Of a DNA stretch of 64,000 bases, positions 1 to 8,053 are shown one piece after another; positions within the stretch are counted from its first letter, which is position 1, and each line of letters begins with the position of its first letter. The stretch is from JARDZU01 sp963730285 (GTDB lineage Bacteria > Actinomycetota > Acidimicrobiia > Spongiisociales > ZC4RG35): the NCBI GenBank assembly GCA_963730285.1, contig CAVSQY010000014.1:87255-151254 (forward strand), read 5' to 3'. The notes beneath the pieces are model-generated. The model worked only from the letters and a program-made list of their open reading frames with translations, was not told where the DNA came from and ran no database searches. The position numbers were made by a program, and so were the translations under genes.

Positions 1-1971
1 GTCGTAGGCGGGATAGACCCAGTTGCTCAGGAACCATGCGTATGCGTGGTTCCACCACCGGCGACTCGAGTACGAGCCGGTCGTGCTCAAGGCCGGAAAG
101 CGCTGGCTCATGAAACAGAAGGCGATGTCGTATGCGATCACCTGCTTGAACTGGAACTCGCTCAGTGCCTTCATTCCAGTGTTGAGTACGACGCCGCAGA
201 CCCCGGTCGCGCTGGTGTTGAGGACGAAGCTCTGCGGCCCGCCATGACTGGACAACAAGACGTCCACGCAAGGCATCAGGGACGCTCCATAGACATCGAT
301 CGCCTTGTGAGTGGCGTCGAGCGCCCAACTCCCGTGGATCGCCGTCCAGCCTCCCTGGCCCCCGGGCTGCTCGGGGAAGAAGACCACCGCCTTTCCCGGC
401 GTGGTCCCTGTGGGGTTGTACGCCTCGAAGGAGACGTACTCTGGCTCGCTAGCGCTCTGGGCGGCACACTCCTGGGTTGCGATGGCGACCGGCCCATCCC
501 AGGCGAGTGCGGTCATGTATGCACCGTACGAGGCGGAAGGCTCCCGAATCTCAGTAGCCCGGAAGTCGAGGATCCCCAGGAGTCGGTCGATCTCGGCCTT
601 GGCGGCGACGTCGGGACCGGTCTGCAAATACTCCTCGGCCATGGCGATGATGTCGGTTCCGGAGTCATCCAGGAGCTGTGGTTGGCGTAGAACGTCGGTC
701 GGCTCGGCCTCACCGGCGAACAGCTTCAGGGTCGCCACCAGGCCCTCACCCAACGTCCACTCCCCGTCGGCATCTTTGGCCAGCAGATTGTCGGCGTAGC
801 TGGCATTGGACAGGTCGAGGGGCTCAGGCTGGAGGATCGTCAGTGTTTCGCCTCCCGGAAGTCGCCCCAACGCCTTGGCGGCGAGGCCGATCGCGATTTC
901 GAGCTCGTCGGCCGGGTCGACGTCGGGGAGGGCGAGCTCGATCCGGAAGTAGTAGTCGTCTTGGTGGATGGAGAGGACCCCGTTCTCATGGGGACCTTCG
1001 AAAGCACGAGTGGCCAATACACCTCCGAACCACACCGCCTCGTCACCCACCACGGACACCGGCTCGGCAGCCACACCCTCCATTGTCGCTCCCGGAGCGA
1101 AGTCGTCGGGTGAGCCCTGCTCGGTCCGCACGTAGTACTCGGCGAGGATCAGCTTGGTGCACACCGCGTCGCCCGGCTTGGACAGGTCCACCGGGGCCTC
1201 CGATCCGATCGTCATCACCTCGTCGAGGGTGGCGGGATGAGCGTCGCGATAAGGCCCGAGCACCTGCTCCGCCTCGGCGTCGGTGACCAGGTCGCACAGC
1301 TTGACCTTGGCCGGCTCCGGGTCCGGCCCGTACACGGCACGCCGCATCGCCTCGACAGCGAGGTCTTTGGCTGCCTGGAGGCGGGTGGCGTCGTCGACAT
1401 CCGCACGTCGCACCCCGACCCTCAGGAACAGGTAACCCAGCGGTGTGGTCTGGGCGACACTGATCGTCCCTCCGGTATCGGTGGCGAACCAGACCGCGAG
1501 ATCACCGACACCGGTCACCGGTGACCCCGATATCCCCTCGAGCTCTGCATTCTCTGCGAAATCGTTGGGATCGCCGGGACCGACGCCTGCCGACAGCCCC
1601 TCCACCTGCTCACCGTTGAGAAGTGGCTCCCACAGGCAAGTCTCGTTGCCCGAAGGCATGATGAAGTCGTAGGTGGTGCGACCGTCGGCTTCGCCGACCC
1701 CGCCCAGTGCCTGGTCGACCTCGGCTTCCATGAGCAACGTGCAGCCATCGATCGGGGGAATCCCGGTGCCGGTCTCTTGTGCCCCGGGCTCGGTGGTGGT
1801 GATATTGCCGACCGTCGTCGTGCTGCCAACGGCGGTGTTCTCCTCCGCACCCCGGGACAGAAGCGAGATTGTCGCGCCCACTGCGACCAGCAGCACTCCG
1901 GCGACTACGGCCCACCATGGAGGCGGGTTGCCTTGGGGCGCACCATCGGGCGCCGGGTCTTCGGTCGCCAC
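1..1971 (-). CDS. Membrane-anchored two-repeat protein with degenerate peptidase-like C-terminus (incomplete)
   Basis: The frame runs off the left edge of the window, so the 3' end is missing; 657 codons are visible. I chose the GTG at 1971 because AGGAG and AGG motifs lie 9-13 nt upstream and the protein then has a short Pro-rich head before one membrane helix at residues 18-40 (PWWAVVAGVLLVAVGATISL). An in-frame ATG at 2079 would add 36 residues without a ribosome site. Two related extracytoplasmic repeats follow, each opening with Cys-x-Leu...Glu...Gln-x-LeuGly (Cys77 and Cys226) and holding GVGDLAVWF or VVGDEAVWF; these resemble DUF3558-like lipoprotein domains. Residues 608-654 resemble the HExxH...WW.EG.A.W...VYP region of gluzincin peptidases, but read VIAYDIAF and WWNHAYAWF, so zinc ligands and catalytic Glu are absent. 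Function unknown; probably a cell-surface protein. Confidence 0.75.
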   Translation of the reverse strand, partial: MATEDPAPDGAPQGNPPPWWAVVAGVLLVAVGATISLLSRGAEENTAVGSTTTVGNITTTEPGAQETGTGIPPIDGCTLLMEAEVDQALGGVGEADGRTTYDFIMPSGNETCLWEPLLNGEQVEGLSAGVGPGDPNDFAENAELEGISGSPVTGVGDLAVWFATDTGGTISVAQTTPLGYLFLRVGVRRADVDDATRLQAAKDLAVEAMRRAVYGPDPEPAKVKLCDLVTDAEAEQVLGPYRDAHPATLDEVMTIGSEAPVDLSKPGDAVCTKLILAEYYVRTEQGSPDDFAPGATMEGVAAEPVSVVGDEAVWFGGVLATRAFEGPHENGVLSIHQDDYYFRIELALPDVDPADELEIAIGLAAKALGRLPGGETLTILQPEPLDLSNASYADNLLAKDADGEWTLGEGLVATLKLFAGEAEPTDVLRQPQLLDDSGTDIIAMAEEYLQTGPDVAAKAEIDRLLGILDFRATEIREPSASYGAYMTALAWDGPVAIATQECAAQSASEPEYVSFEAYNPTGTTPGKAVVFFPEQPGGQGGWTAIHGSWALDATHKAIDVYGASLMPCVDVLLSSHGGPQSFVLNTSATGVCGVVLNTGMKALSEFQFKQVIAYDIAFCFMSQRFPALSTTGSYSSRRWWNHAYAWFLSNWVYPAYD

Positions 1972-2104
1972 GACGCCGAGCCTACTCCTCCGTGTCGCGA
2001 CGATGCCCGGCCCCCTGACCGACTCCTCATCGATGGGTCGGGAGGCCCGTTCAGGATCGACCCGATGGTTCCGATGCATTGGTCATGTCTTAGGAGTGTG
2101 AGCG

Positions 2105-2743
2105 ATGGTCGGTTGGAACGCTGTGCAGTCGCCGCCAAGCCATCAAGGGAACATCGGCGGCGAAGTACTACCCGACGAGTTCGGGTCTGAGCCACTGCTC
2201 GGTTATCGGAGCTGGCACGTGGTCAACGCCGGCGACGGCACTGGATACGCACTCAAGTCACTCCACATCTCACACATCTGGAATCGCCAGATCCAGGCGT
2301 TCTGCTATCAGCCTGCGGCGATGCACGGTCAGCGGCTGCATGTGGGCGTCGTGAGCCCCGATCCGAATTGCTCTTGTGGCATCTATGCGCAACTCCCGGA
2401 GCATCCGATCGGGGAGTGGGACATCCTCAAGAGGGGGAATGTGTCGGCCTCGGGCACCATCGCCATTTGGGGCCGGATCATCCAGTGCGAGCGCGGATAC
2501 AAGGCTCAATATGGGGAAATCCAGGATCCCCTTGTCCTCGACATGTCATGCGTCAAGGACTGTGAGGAAGTGCCGACACGGATCGGGCTCAACGGCCGAC
2601 TCCAGACACCGTTTCCTGCTTACTGCACGGCACATGCCCGATCTGCCGTGGAGATCGTGACGGTCGAAGTGGGTGTTTGGCTACGAGAAGTCTGTGAGCG
2701 GCTGTCGGTGCGTTATGGCGTCGACATGCTCACCTGGATCTAG
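2105..2743 (+). CDS. Conserved hypothetical Cys-rich protein (NCSCGIYA type)
   Basis: The ATG at 2105 has AGGAG 8 nt upstream. The 212-residue product has no signal peptide or membrane helix. It begins with a segment around LLGYRSWHV, then carries NCSCGIYA (about residue 90) and a GTIAIWGRIIQCERGYKAQYGE block (about 115-137), a combination that recurs in uncharacterised actinobacterial cytosolic proteins as I remember them. The C-terminal part has MSCVKDC and AYCTAHA, which together could form a Cys3-His metal site. No enzymatic motif is recognisable. It is transcribed divergently from the anchored protein on its left and is followed after 8 nt by a tiny reading frame that may be co-transcribed. 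Confidence 0.7.
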   Translation: MVGWNAVQSPPSHQGNIGGEVLPDEFGSEPLLGYRSWHVVNAGDGTGYALKSLHISHIWNRQIQAFCYQPAAMHGQRLHVGVVSPDPNCSCGIYAQLPEHPIGEWDILKRGNVSASGTIAIWGRIIQCERGYKAQYGEIQDPLVLDMSCVKDCEEVPTRIGLNGRLQTPFPAYCTAHARSAVEIVTVEVGVWLREVCERLSVRYGVDMLTWI

Positions 2744-2751
2744 GAAGACAC

Positions 2752-2835
2752 ATGGCGGACATAGGCCAGCCAGAGAAGATCATCGAGATCATGCCGGTGA
2801 AACAACCCGTCAAGGTCCCGGCCACCTCCGGCTGA
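2752..2835 (+). CDS. Possible 27-residue peptide
   Basis: ATG at 2752, preceded by AGGA 8 nt upstream, 8 nt after the preceding stop codon, ending at TGA 2833-2835. The peptide (MADIGQPEKIIEIMPVKQPV then KVPATSG) is rich in Pro, Val and Lys, in the manner of short proline/valine tails found next to some actinobacterial genes. It could be a real small protein translated with the upstream gene, or chance. Spacing and ribosome site are the only support. Confidence 0.35.
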   Translation: MADIGQPEKIIEIMPVKQPVKVPATSG

Positions 2836-2890
2836 ACGCCCGCACGGGCAGAAACGACAAAGCCCAGGGCCCGGCTGCAGCGACGGCCGA

Positions 2891-3312
2891 TCCAAAGCGA
2901 CTCATGACACCGTCAACATCGAGGCAGTCAGCGTCCGTGACGCGGGGATGGTCTGCACGCGATGCTCCGAAGCCATCGACTTCTACGTGCGAGCATGCGG
3001 AAGAGAAGAGGTCGGCCCCGGACTGGTCCCGACGGGTTGGTTGGTCACGCCGAGATCCGCATCGGTGACAGCGTGATCATGCTCTGTGACGAGTGGCCCG
3101 ATGGTCCGACGCGATCGCCGGCAAGTCTGGGTGGCTCGACTGCGGCGTTGCACATCCACGCCGACGATATGGATGTCCTGTGGGCCCGAGCCCTCGACGC
3201 CGGTGCAGAAGTCGTGTTCTCGCTCGAGCTCCAGTTCTACGCTGACAAGTCGGGAAGGGTGCGTGACCCATTCGGACACACCTGGGGGTTGGCAGCCCGT
3301 CGAAGGGGTTAG
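2891..3312 (+). pseudogene. Frameshifted VOC-family (glyoxalase/PhnB-like) protein
   Basis: Two adjacent frames together spell one VOC domain. The first frame reads VSVRDA then CSEAIDFYVRACGREEVG (about 2924-3016); the second (frame of 2962) continues GPDGLVGHAEIRIGDSVIML and ends in DPFGHTWGLAARR at 3312. The join needs about a 1-nt deletion near 3015-3025. No frame has a convincing start codon upstream of the AIDFY motif. Functional members are about 120-160 residues and begin a few residues before the first block, so the gene is either decayed or carries a sequencing error. Product would be a dioxygenase/glyoxalase-fold protein of unknown substrate. Confidence 0.6.
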
Positions 3313-3385
3313 CGACGACGAGATGGCCGGGCGGATGGATTCGTCCTACGAAGAGCAACCCACGTAGGCCCCCGGCCCGGGCGGG

Positions 3386-3772
3386 CTATGGCGTGTCGCG
3401 CCGTCGAAGCCGCGACCACGCGCTCCTGACGGCCTCGAGGGCGGCCTCAACGTCGACACCTAGCTGGAATGAGGTGACAGCGAACGCCTCTGCGGCGGTC
3501 TCCAGCCTCGCTTCGTCCAGCGTGTCTCGTCTCAGCTGCGGCTGGACGAAAGAACCGCGCCGACCCTCGGTGGCGATGATCCCGTCCCGCTCCAGTTCCT
3601 CATACGCCTTCGCCACCGTTCCCTTCGCAAGACCCAAGTCAATGGCCAGCTGGCGGATGGTTGGGAGACGCGTTCCCGACGGCAAGGTCCCGTGCGCCGC
3701 CATCGAGGTGACCTGGGCCCGGATCTGCTCATAGGCCGGGGTGGGGTCGTCGGCGTTGACACTGATGATCAT
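3386..3772 (-). CDS. GntR-family (YtrA subfamily) transcriptional regulator
   Basis: The 128-residue protein has an N-terminal winged helix-turn-helix (residues about 8-75) with YEQIRAQV, LPTIRQLAIDLGLAKGTVAK and RDGIIATEGRRGSFV, followed by a short helical tail, which is the small YtrA-type architecture without a large ligand domain. The ATG at 3772 overlaps the TGA of the upstream membrane-protein gene (ATGA), so the two are translationally coupled; an upstream in-frame start at 3829 lies inside that gene and is less likely. YtrA regulators generally repress the membrane transport operon that contains them. The palindrome TGTCCTAGGACA at 4577-4588 in front of the operon is the likely operator (inference). 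Confidence 0.85.
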   Translation of the reverse strand: MIISVNADDPTPAYEQIRAQVTSMAAHGTLPSGTRLPTIRQLAIDLGLAKGTVAKAYEELERDGIIATEGRRGSFVQPQLRRDTLDEARLETAAEAFAVTSFQLGVDVEAALEAVRSAWSRLRRRDTP

Positions 3773-4557
3773 GCCGGGATGCGACCGGCGCTGCGCCAGA
3801 TCGAGAAGGAGAAGATCCAGGCGCTCCACGCAATAACGGTGGCCAGTACCGCCGACTCCAAGGGGTGCAAGGCTCCGATCAGACCCCAGCCGGTCAGTAG
3901 GACGGCGATCCCATAGCCAGATCTATCCAGCCGCATGGTGGCCCACCCCCGGATCATGTCGTCAGCCTGCTCGATGTCTGTCGGTAGAGCTGGGCGGGCC
4001 CGCAACTCGACGAATCGAGCCGCCACCTCCACCATGGTCAGTGTGATCAGTGCTGCCAGAGGCAGGAGGGGCGATGCCTTCCCGAAGGCAGCGATCGAAG
4101 TGGTGACGACGGCCACCGCTCCCCAGATGCGAAAGCGCCTGGTCTCACCCGTCACCCGGTAGCGTCCCCGCCGATCCGTCAGGTCGGCAATGCGCGTTCC
4201 CCGATAGCGACGGCGCAGGTTATAGACCTCGGAGGCGATGGCGCCGACCAGCGAGCCGAGCATCGGCATCGCCAACAGGTCGGCGAAGAGACTGGTATCT
4301 CCTGTCCCGATCCCGACTCGGCCATGCCAGATGACCCCGGCCTCGATCGCGATGACGAAGCCGACGAAAGCACCAACCCTCCGGAACCAGGTGGACCTCG
4401 TCAGGTGTCTGTCGACCAGCAGACGCGGAGGACCATTCGGGTCACCGGGGAGATCCCTCGGGGCACGAGGGGTCGGGACAGGCAAGAAGAAGGCGGCTAC
4501 ACCGAGGAGACCGAGCAGCAGCAAACCGATAGCGACGGAGAGAGCTCGTATGGACAT
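3769..4557 (-). CDS. Multi-spanning membrane protein, co-operonic with GntR regulator
   Basis: The 262-residue product has a signal-like first helix (about residues 6-27) ending in FFLPVP, and four further hydrophobic segments near 62-80, 90-108, 145-185 and 215-245. A basic loop with RRRYRGTRIADLTDRR lies on the cytoplasmic side. I do not recognise the family. It starts 11 nt downstream of a TACAAT -10 box, so the mRNA is nearly leaderless. The gene precedes and overlaps the GntR regulator by 4 nt, which suggests it encodes the membrane component controlled by that regulator. Confidence 0.75.
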   Translation of the reverse strand: MSIRALSVAIGLLLLGLLGVAAFFLPVPTPRAPRDLPGDPNGPPRLLVDRHLTRSTWFRRVGAFVGFVIAIEAGVIWHGRVGIGTGDTSLFADLLAMPMLGSLVGAIASEVYNLRRRYRGTRIADLTDRRGRYRVTGETRRFRIWGAVAVVTTSIAAFGKASPLLPLAALITLTMVEVAARFVELRARPALPTDIEQADDMIRGWATMRLDRSGYGIAVLLTGWGLIGALHPLESAVLATVIAWSAWIFSFSIWRSAGRIPA

Positions 4558-4567
4558 GGTCTGAGTA

Positions 4568-4597
4568 TTGTACTATTGTCCTAGGACATAATGTCAA
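4568..4597. promoter_or_regulatory. Overlapping divergent promoters with GntR-type operator
   Basis: On the minus strand TTGACA (4597-4592) and TACAAT (4573-4568) are separated by 18 nt and drive the membrane-protein/GntR operon. The perfect 12-bp palindrome TGTCCTAGGACA (4577-4588) sits inside that spacer. On the plus strand TACTAT (4571-4576) lies 14 nt before the ATG at 4591, so the same palindrome would cover the start region of the divergent gene. The arrangement is that of an autoregulatory operator; assignment to the GntR protein is inferred from context. Confidence 0.7.
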
Positions 4598-5088
4598 ACG
4601 CGAATTCACTGGACGAATTGGTGCCACCCCTCCCCGGGAAGAGACGATGGCAAATGCTGGCCGGGATGCTGCTGCTGGCGGTCCTCCTGCCCGTCGCAGC
4701 CGCCACCGGTCTTGCTCGTCCCAATGTCGCGACTCTGGCCGGGGGCGGTGAATGGAACCAGGAGACCGGGGTGGGCTCACTCTTCATGGTCGTGCAGAAT
4801 CGGGGGATCGTGCCGGTCACGGTCTCATCGGTCGACTCGGAGTGGACAGACTTCGAGCTCGATGATCCAATCCAGATCCCGGCAAAGGGGGAATCTCGGG
4901 TGGAGGTCGGCTACACGATGTCCTGCGATCAAGCGGTGTCCCACGAGGAGATCCTCGATGACGGAACGTCGGCTCGAACCAGACTTCACATCCGGGGCAT
5001 GGGCCCGATCGCCCTCGACTACGCCGTCGACCAGGTGGTTGATGCGCTGTTGCCGACCCCGGACATGTGTCGGCCAACCTCGTCATAG
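4591..5088 (+). CDS. Single-pass membrane-anchored extracytoplasmic protein
   Basis: The 165-residue product has a short cytoplasmic head, a membrane helix at residues 22-40 (WQMLAGMLLLAVLLPVAAAT) and an extracytoplasmic domain with beta-strand-like character (SLFMVVQNRGIVPVTVSSV, then ESRVEVGYTMSC). Two cysteines near 110 and 160 could pair. The start ATG at 4591 overlaps the -35 box of the divergent GntR operon and has no Shine-Dalgarno sequence, so the transcript is probably near-leaderless. Shared control with the GntR operon is likely. Function unknown. Confidence 0.7.
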   Translation: MSNANSLDELVPPLPGKRRWQMLAGMLLLAVLLPVAAATGLARPNVATLAGGGEWNQETGVGSLFMVVQNRGIVPVTVSSVDSEWTDFELDDPIQIPAKGESRVEVGYTMSCDQAVSHEEILDDGTSARTRLHIRGMGPIALDYAVDQVVDALLPTPDMCRPTSS

Positions 5089-5125
5089 GGCCGCTGCCCT
5101 GTACCGAGCCGGGCGAGCATGAGGT

Positions 5126-6298
5126 CTATGAGCCCCCCGCCGGCCCGAGACTGGCGAGCACTCCGTCTTCACGGACCTCCGGCAGCGCCGGTTCGGCCTG
5201 CTGAGCGGCCTGCCATTCGACGACTGCGGAGTCGAGGTGGTTGGCGAGCGCAGCCATGCGGCCGGCAAACACCTCGCGGTACATGGGCTCGAGGCTCTTC
5301 GTGACCGCCCGACCCTCGTCTGTGTCCGGTGGGGCATAGCGGAAATGGATGATGGTCCCTGTTGTGGTCGGCTCGAACTCGATCGTCTCGAGCATTTGCA
5401 CAGGCCCGGACGGTGTCATGTGGGTTCCCAGGTCGCTCAGGTAGTCATAGGGCCGCCAATCGAGGATCTTCTCTATGACCTCTCCGTGGTCACCATGACG
5501 GCAGTGGTTGGTCGCTCCGACTGTGCGTCGGCCGTCGGGGCTGTCCGTCAGCACCTCCGTGACACCGAGCTGCCACGAGGGCCGCCTGCCGGGTTTGGTG
5601 ACGAACTCCCAGGCGAGCTGTGGTGGCGCGATCGTCGCCACGGATTCCGTGAACCATGAGACATCGGGGGTTACGAACACTCGCTGTCTCTCCTCCTCCT
5701 CGCTCCAACGCCGCTCCAGATCGTGGGCCCACGTCGGGATCTGCCCAAGGTGCTCATAGGTCTCGACCAACTCCTGCATCCCCAATGCCTCAGGGTCGAT
5801 TGCCATGGCCTCGATACAGGCCTGTGTGAACAGGGCATAGGCTTCGATCCCGAGGGTCTCTACGACCTCGTTCTTGAGCAGACGATGGATGATGATCACA
5901 TCCGACCCAAGTAGCTCCTCGTTGCCCGCGACTTCCTGTCGAAGCGCAACGCCGTCGTGTACGACGAACTTGAGATTGAGATCGGGGATGCGGGAGCAGG
6001 CATTGCAGGAGCACGAGGTCGCCTGGGTCACGTCGCGTCGCCTGCGACGGAAACCGAAGAAACAGCGTTCGACCGCATCCAGAAGGAGCGATCCGTCGAG
6101 CTGTTCAACTGGCGCAAAGACGAAAGCAGCGTCACCTTCCAGCTTGGCGAGTCGAAACGTGGGGCGCAGTGTCGTTACGACGGTCCCGATCAGGTCAGCG
6201 AGGATGTCCTGGGCATGATCGAGCTCGACGCCAGCGAGATATCTGGTGTACCCAGATATGTCGGCGATGAGAAGGCAAAATGGCTCAGGCTGGAGGAT
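5126..6298 (-). CDS. DUF2652/adenylate-cyclase-like domain fused to SRPBCC domain, apparent AUC start
   Basis: The frame carries a complete DUF2652 domain beginning CLLIADISGYTRYLAGVELD, with LEGDAAFVFAP and VVHDGVALRQEV following, then HRLLKN and, from about residue 200, a START/SRPBCC-like domain (SVATIAPPQLAWEFVTKPG, PVQMLETIEFEP). DUF2652 is related to class III nucleotidyl cyclase folds; the SRPBCC part usually binds hydrophobic ligands. No ATG, GTG or TTG exists between the in-frame TAG at 6320-6322 and the conserved ADISGYT motif. The best candidate is ATC at 6298, with AAGGA 5 nt upstream. The first ordinary start is GTG at 6031, which would delete the first 89 residues of the domain. 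A mutated start or sequencing error is the alternative. Confidence 0.75.
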   Translation of the reverse strand: MLQPEPFCLLIADISGYTRYLAGVELDHAQDILADLIGTVVTTLRPTFRLAKLEGDAAFVFAPVEQLDGSLLLDAVERCFFGFRRRRRDVTQATSCSCNACSRIPDLNLKFVVHDGVALRQEVAGNEELLGSDVIIIHRLLKNEVVETLGIEAYALFTQACIEAMAIDPEALGMQELVETYEHLGQIPTWAHDLERRWSEEEERQRVFVTPDVSWFTESVATIAPPQLAWEFVTKPGRRPSWQLGVTEVLTDSPDGRRTVGATNHCRHGDHGEVIEKILDWRPYDYLSDLGTHMTPSGPVQMLETIEFEPTTTGTIIHFRYAPPDTDEGRAVTKSLEPMYREVFAGRMAALANHLDSAVVEWQAAQQAEPALPEVREDGVLASLGPAGGS

Positions 6299-6392
6299 GG
6301 CGTTCCTTTTGGCTGGATCCTAGAGCCCGGCAACTGCGCGGCACTCTGCGGCCGGGGTGCCTTGGTCTAATGCAGTTCACCGTTCTAGCGTC

Positions 6393-6415
6393 TTTGCCGA
6401 CTCAGTGTCGGTAAA
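6393..6415. promoter_or_regulatory. Inverted repeat in leader of MFS gene
   Basis: TTTGCCGAC (6393-6401) and GTCGGTAAA (6407-6415) are complementary with one G-T pair and a 5-nt centre. The repeat ends just before the AAAAGGAGG ribosome site of the MFS gene, so it could be an operator for an unlinked repressor or an RNA hairpin that masks the ribosome site. No regulator gene lies next to it. Confidence 0.4.
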
Positions 6416-6425
6416 AGGAGGAAGC

Positions 6426-8036
6426 ATGACGGTCACCGACAAGACCCGCTGGTTGGGGCTCGGTGTGCTCAGTCTTGGTGTCTCGATGATCATCGTGGAC
6501 GCCACCATCGTGAACGTGGCGCTGCCGTCGATCATTCGGGACTTCGGCCTTGGCCTCTCCGATGCCGAATGGATCAACTCCATCTACTCGCTGGTCTTTG
6601 CGGCGTTTCTGATCACGCTGGGAAAGGTCGGAGATGTCAATGGTCGACGTCGGCTGTTCATCGTCGGCCTGGTGGTCTTCGTCGCGGCAAGTCTGCTCGC
6701 CGGCCGCTCCACTGGCGGAGGGACCCTGATATTGGCTCGAATCCTCCAGGGTGTCGGCGCCGCGGTGATCCTCCCGTCCACCCTGTCCACGGTCAACGCC
6801 ACCTTCCAGGGCCGGGAGCGCGGGATCGCCTTTGGTGTCTGGGGGTCGGTGATCGGTGGCATGGCGGCGGTGGGACCACTACTGGGTGGGTGGCTCACCA
6901 CCGCGCACTCCTGGAGATGGGCGTTCTACATCAATCTGCCCATAGGCATCCTGGCCCTGATCGGGACCATCCTGTGGGTGAAGGAGACGAAAGAGCCCAA
7001 GCGGGTGCCCGGATTCGACATCGGCGGTGTCTTTCTTTCCGGTGTGGGTATGGCGGGGATCGTCTTCGCCATGATCGAGGGCCCTCGATTTGGGTTCTTC
7101 ACACCCACTGACGTCTTCACCGTTGGTAGCTTCACCTGGCCGTTCGGCTCGGTGGCTCCGACCGTGGTTGCCTTCGTGCTGGGTGCTCTGGCCCTGGCCG
7201 CCTTCATCATGACCCAGAGGCGACGACCGCTCGCCGGCAAACCTGTGCTATTCGATCTCGGGTTGTTCCGGTTTCGGTCTTTTGCGGTGGGCAATACCAC
7301 CGCATTGATCCTTGCCCTCGGCGAATTCGGCCTCATCTTCGTTCTTCCCCTGTTTTTGCAGGCGGTGCTGGGTTACTCGGCATTCCGGACCGGCCTGTTG
7401 TTGATGGCCCTTGCCATCGGGGCGTTCGTGGCCGGGCCGACCGCCGGTGCCGTCGCCTCCAGGATCGGGCCGCGGCGGGTGGTGAGCACCGGTATGGCCC
7501 TGGAAGCCATAGCGATCGCGTCGATCGCCCTCTTGTTGTCCCCGGATCGGAACGGGTGGCTCTTCGTCCCTGGGCTGCTGATCTACGGCATCGGCGTGGG
7601 TTTGGCCAGTGCCCAACTCACCAGTGTCATTCTGGCCGAGATCCCGCCCGGAGAGTCAGGGCAGGCCTCCGGAATGCAGTCGACGTTCCGTCAGGTGGGC
7701 GCTGCGGTGGGCATCGCCCTCTTGGGAACTGTGCTGGCTGCGGGTCTTCGCACGGGGACCGAGAGCGCTTTGGCCGACATTCCGGGTCTGCCGCCCGAGG
7801 CTCAAGCGGGCATCGTGGAGGCGATCTCCGGCTCCGCAGGACAGGCCTTGCCGTCGATAGCGGAGCAACCCGGCTCAGAGGCGGTGGTTGAGGCAGTATC
7901 TGGCGCCTTTGCCTCAGCAGCAACCACCACCGGGTTGGTCGCTGTCGCGTTCGTGCTGGCCGGATTCGCCTTGTCTCTGCGGCTTCCTGATATCAGGTAT
8001 GCCGACAGGCCACCAGACGCGTCGGCCTCGGGCTGA
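6426..8036 (+). CDS. DHA2-type (14-TM) MFS drug exporter
   Basis: The ATG at 6426 follows AAAAGGAGG with 4 nt spacing; upstream in-frame starts are poorer. The 536-residue product shows the DHA2 pattern: first helix with SMIIVDATIVNVALPSI, the loop motif GKVGDVNGRRRLF, ARILQGVGAAVILPSTLSTV in helix 4 and the antiporter motif C GVWGSVIGGMAAVGPLLGGW in helix 5, followed by about nine more hydrophobic segments. These are proton-driven exporters of drugs or metabolites (EmrB/QacA relatives). The gene stands alone, convergent with the ABC operon on its right and divergent from the DUF2652 gene. Substrate unknown. Confidence 0.92.
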   Translation: MTVTDKTRWLGLGVLSLGVSMIIVDATIVNVALPSIIRDFGLGLSDAEWINSIYSLVFAAFLITLGKVGDVNGRRRLFIVGLVVFVAASLLAGRSTGGGTLILARILQGVGAAVILPSTLSTVNATFQGRERGIAFGVWGSVIGGMAAVGPLLGGWLTTAHSWRWAFYINLPIGILALIGTILWVKETKEPKRVPGFDIGGVFLSGVGMAGIVFAMIEGPRFGFFTPTDVFTVGSFTWPFGSVAPTVVAFVLGALALAAFIMTQRRRPLAGKPVLFDLGLFRFRSFAVGNTTALILALGEFGLIFVLPLFLQAVLGYSAFRTGLLLMALAIGAFVAGPTAGAVASRIGPRRVVSTGMALEAIAIASIALLLSPDRNGWLFVPGLLIYGIGVGLASAQLTSVILAEIPPGESGQASGMQSTFRQVGAAVGIALLGTVLAAGLRTGTESALADIPGLPPEAQAGIVEAISGSAGQALPSIAEQPGSEAVVEAVSGAFASAATTTGLVAVAFVLAGFALSLRLPDIRYADRPPDASASG

Positions 8037-8053
8037 GGATCACCGGCCTCAGG

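Noticed and set aside
46..799. Overlapping plus-strand open frames of 214 and 162 codons
   Set aside because: They are antisense to the partial minus-strand gene, whose translation gives a coherent anchored protein with repeated domains.
5126..6031. DUF2652 gene starting at GTG 6031
   Set aside because: This would remove the first conserved part of the domain (ADISGYT to the GFRRRR region), which is present in frame upstream.
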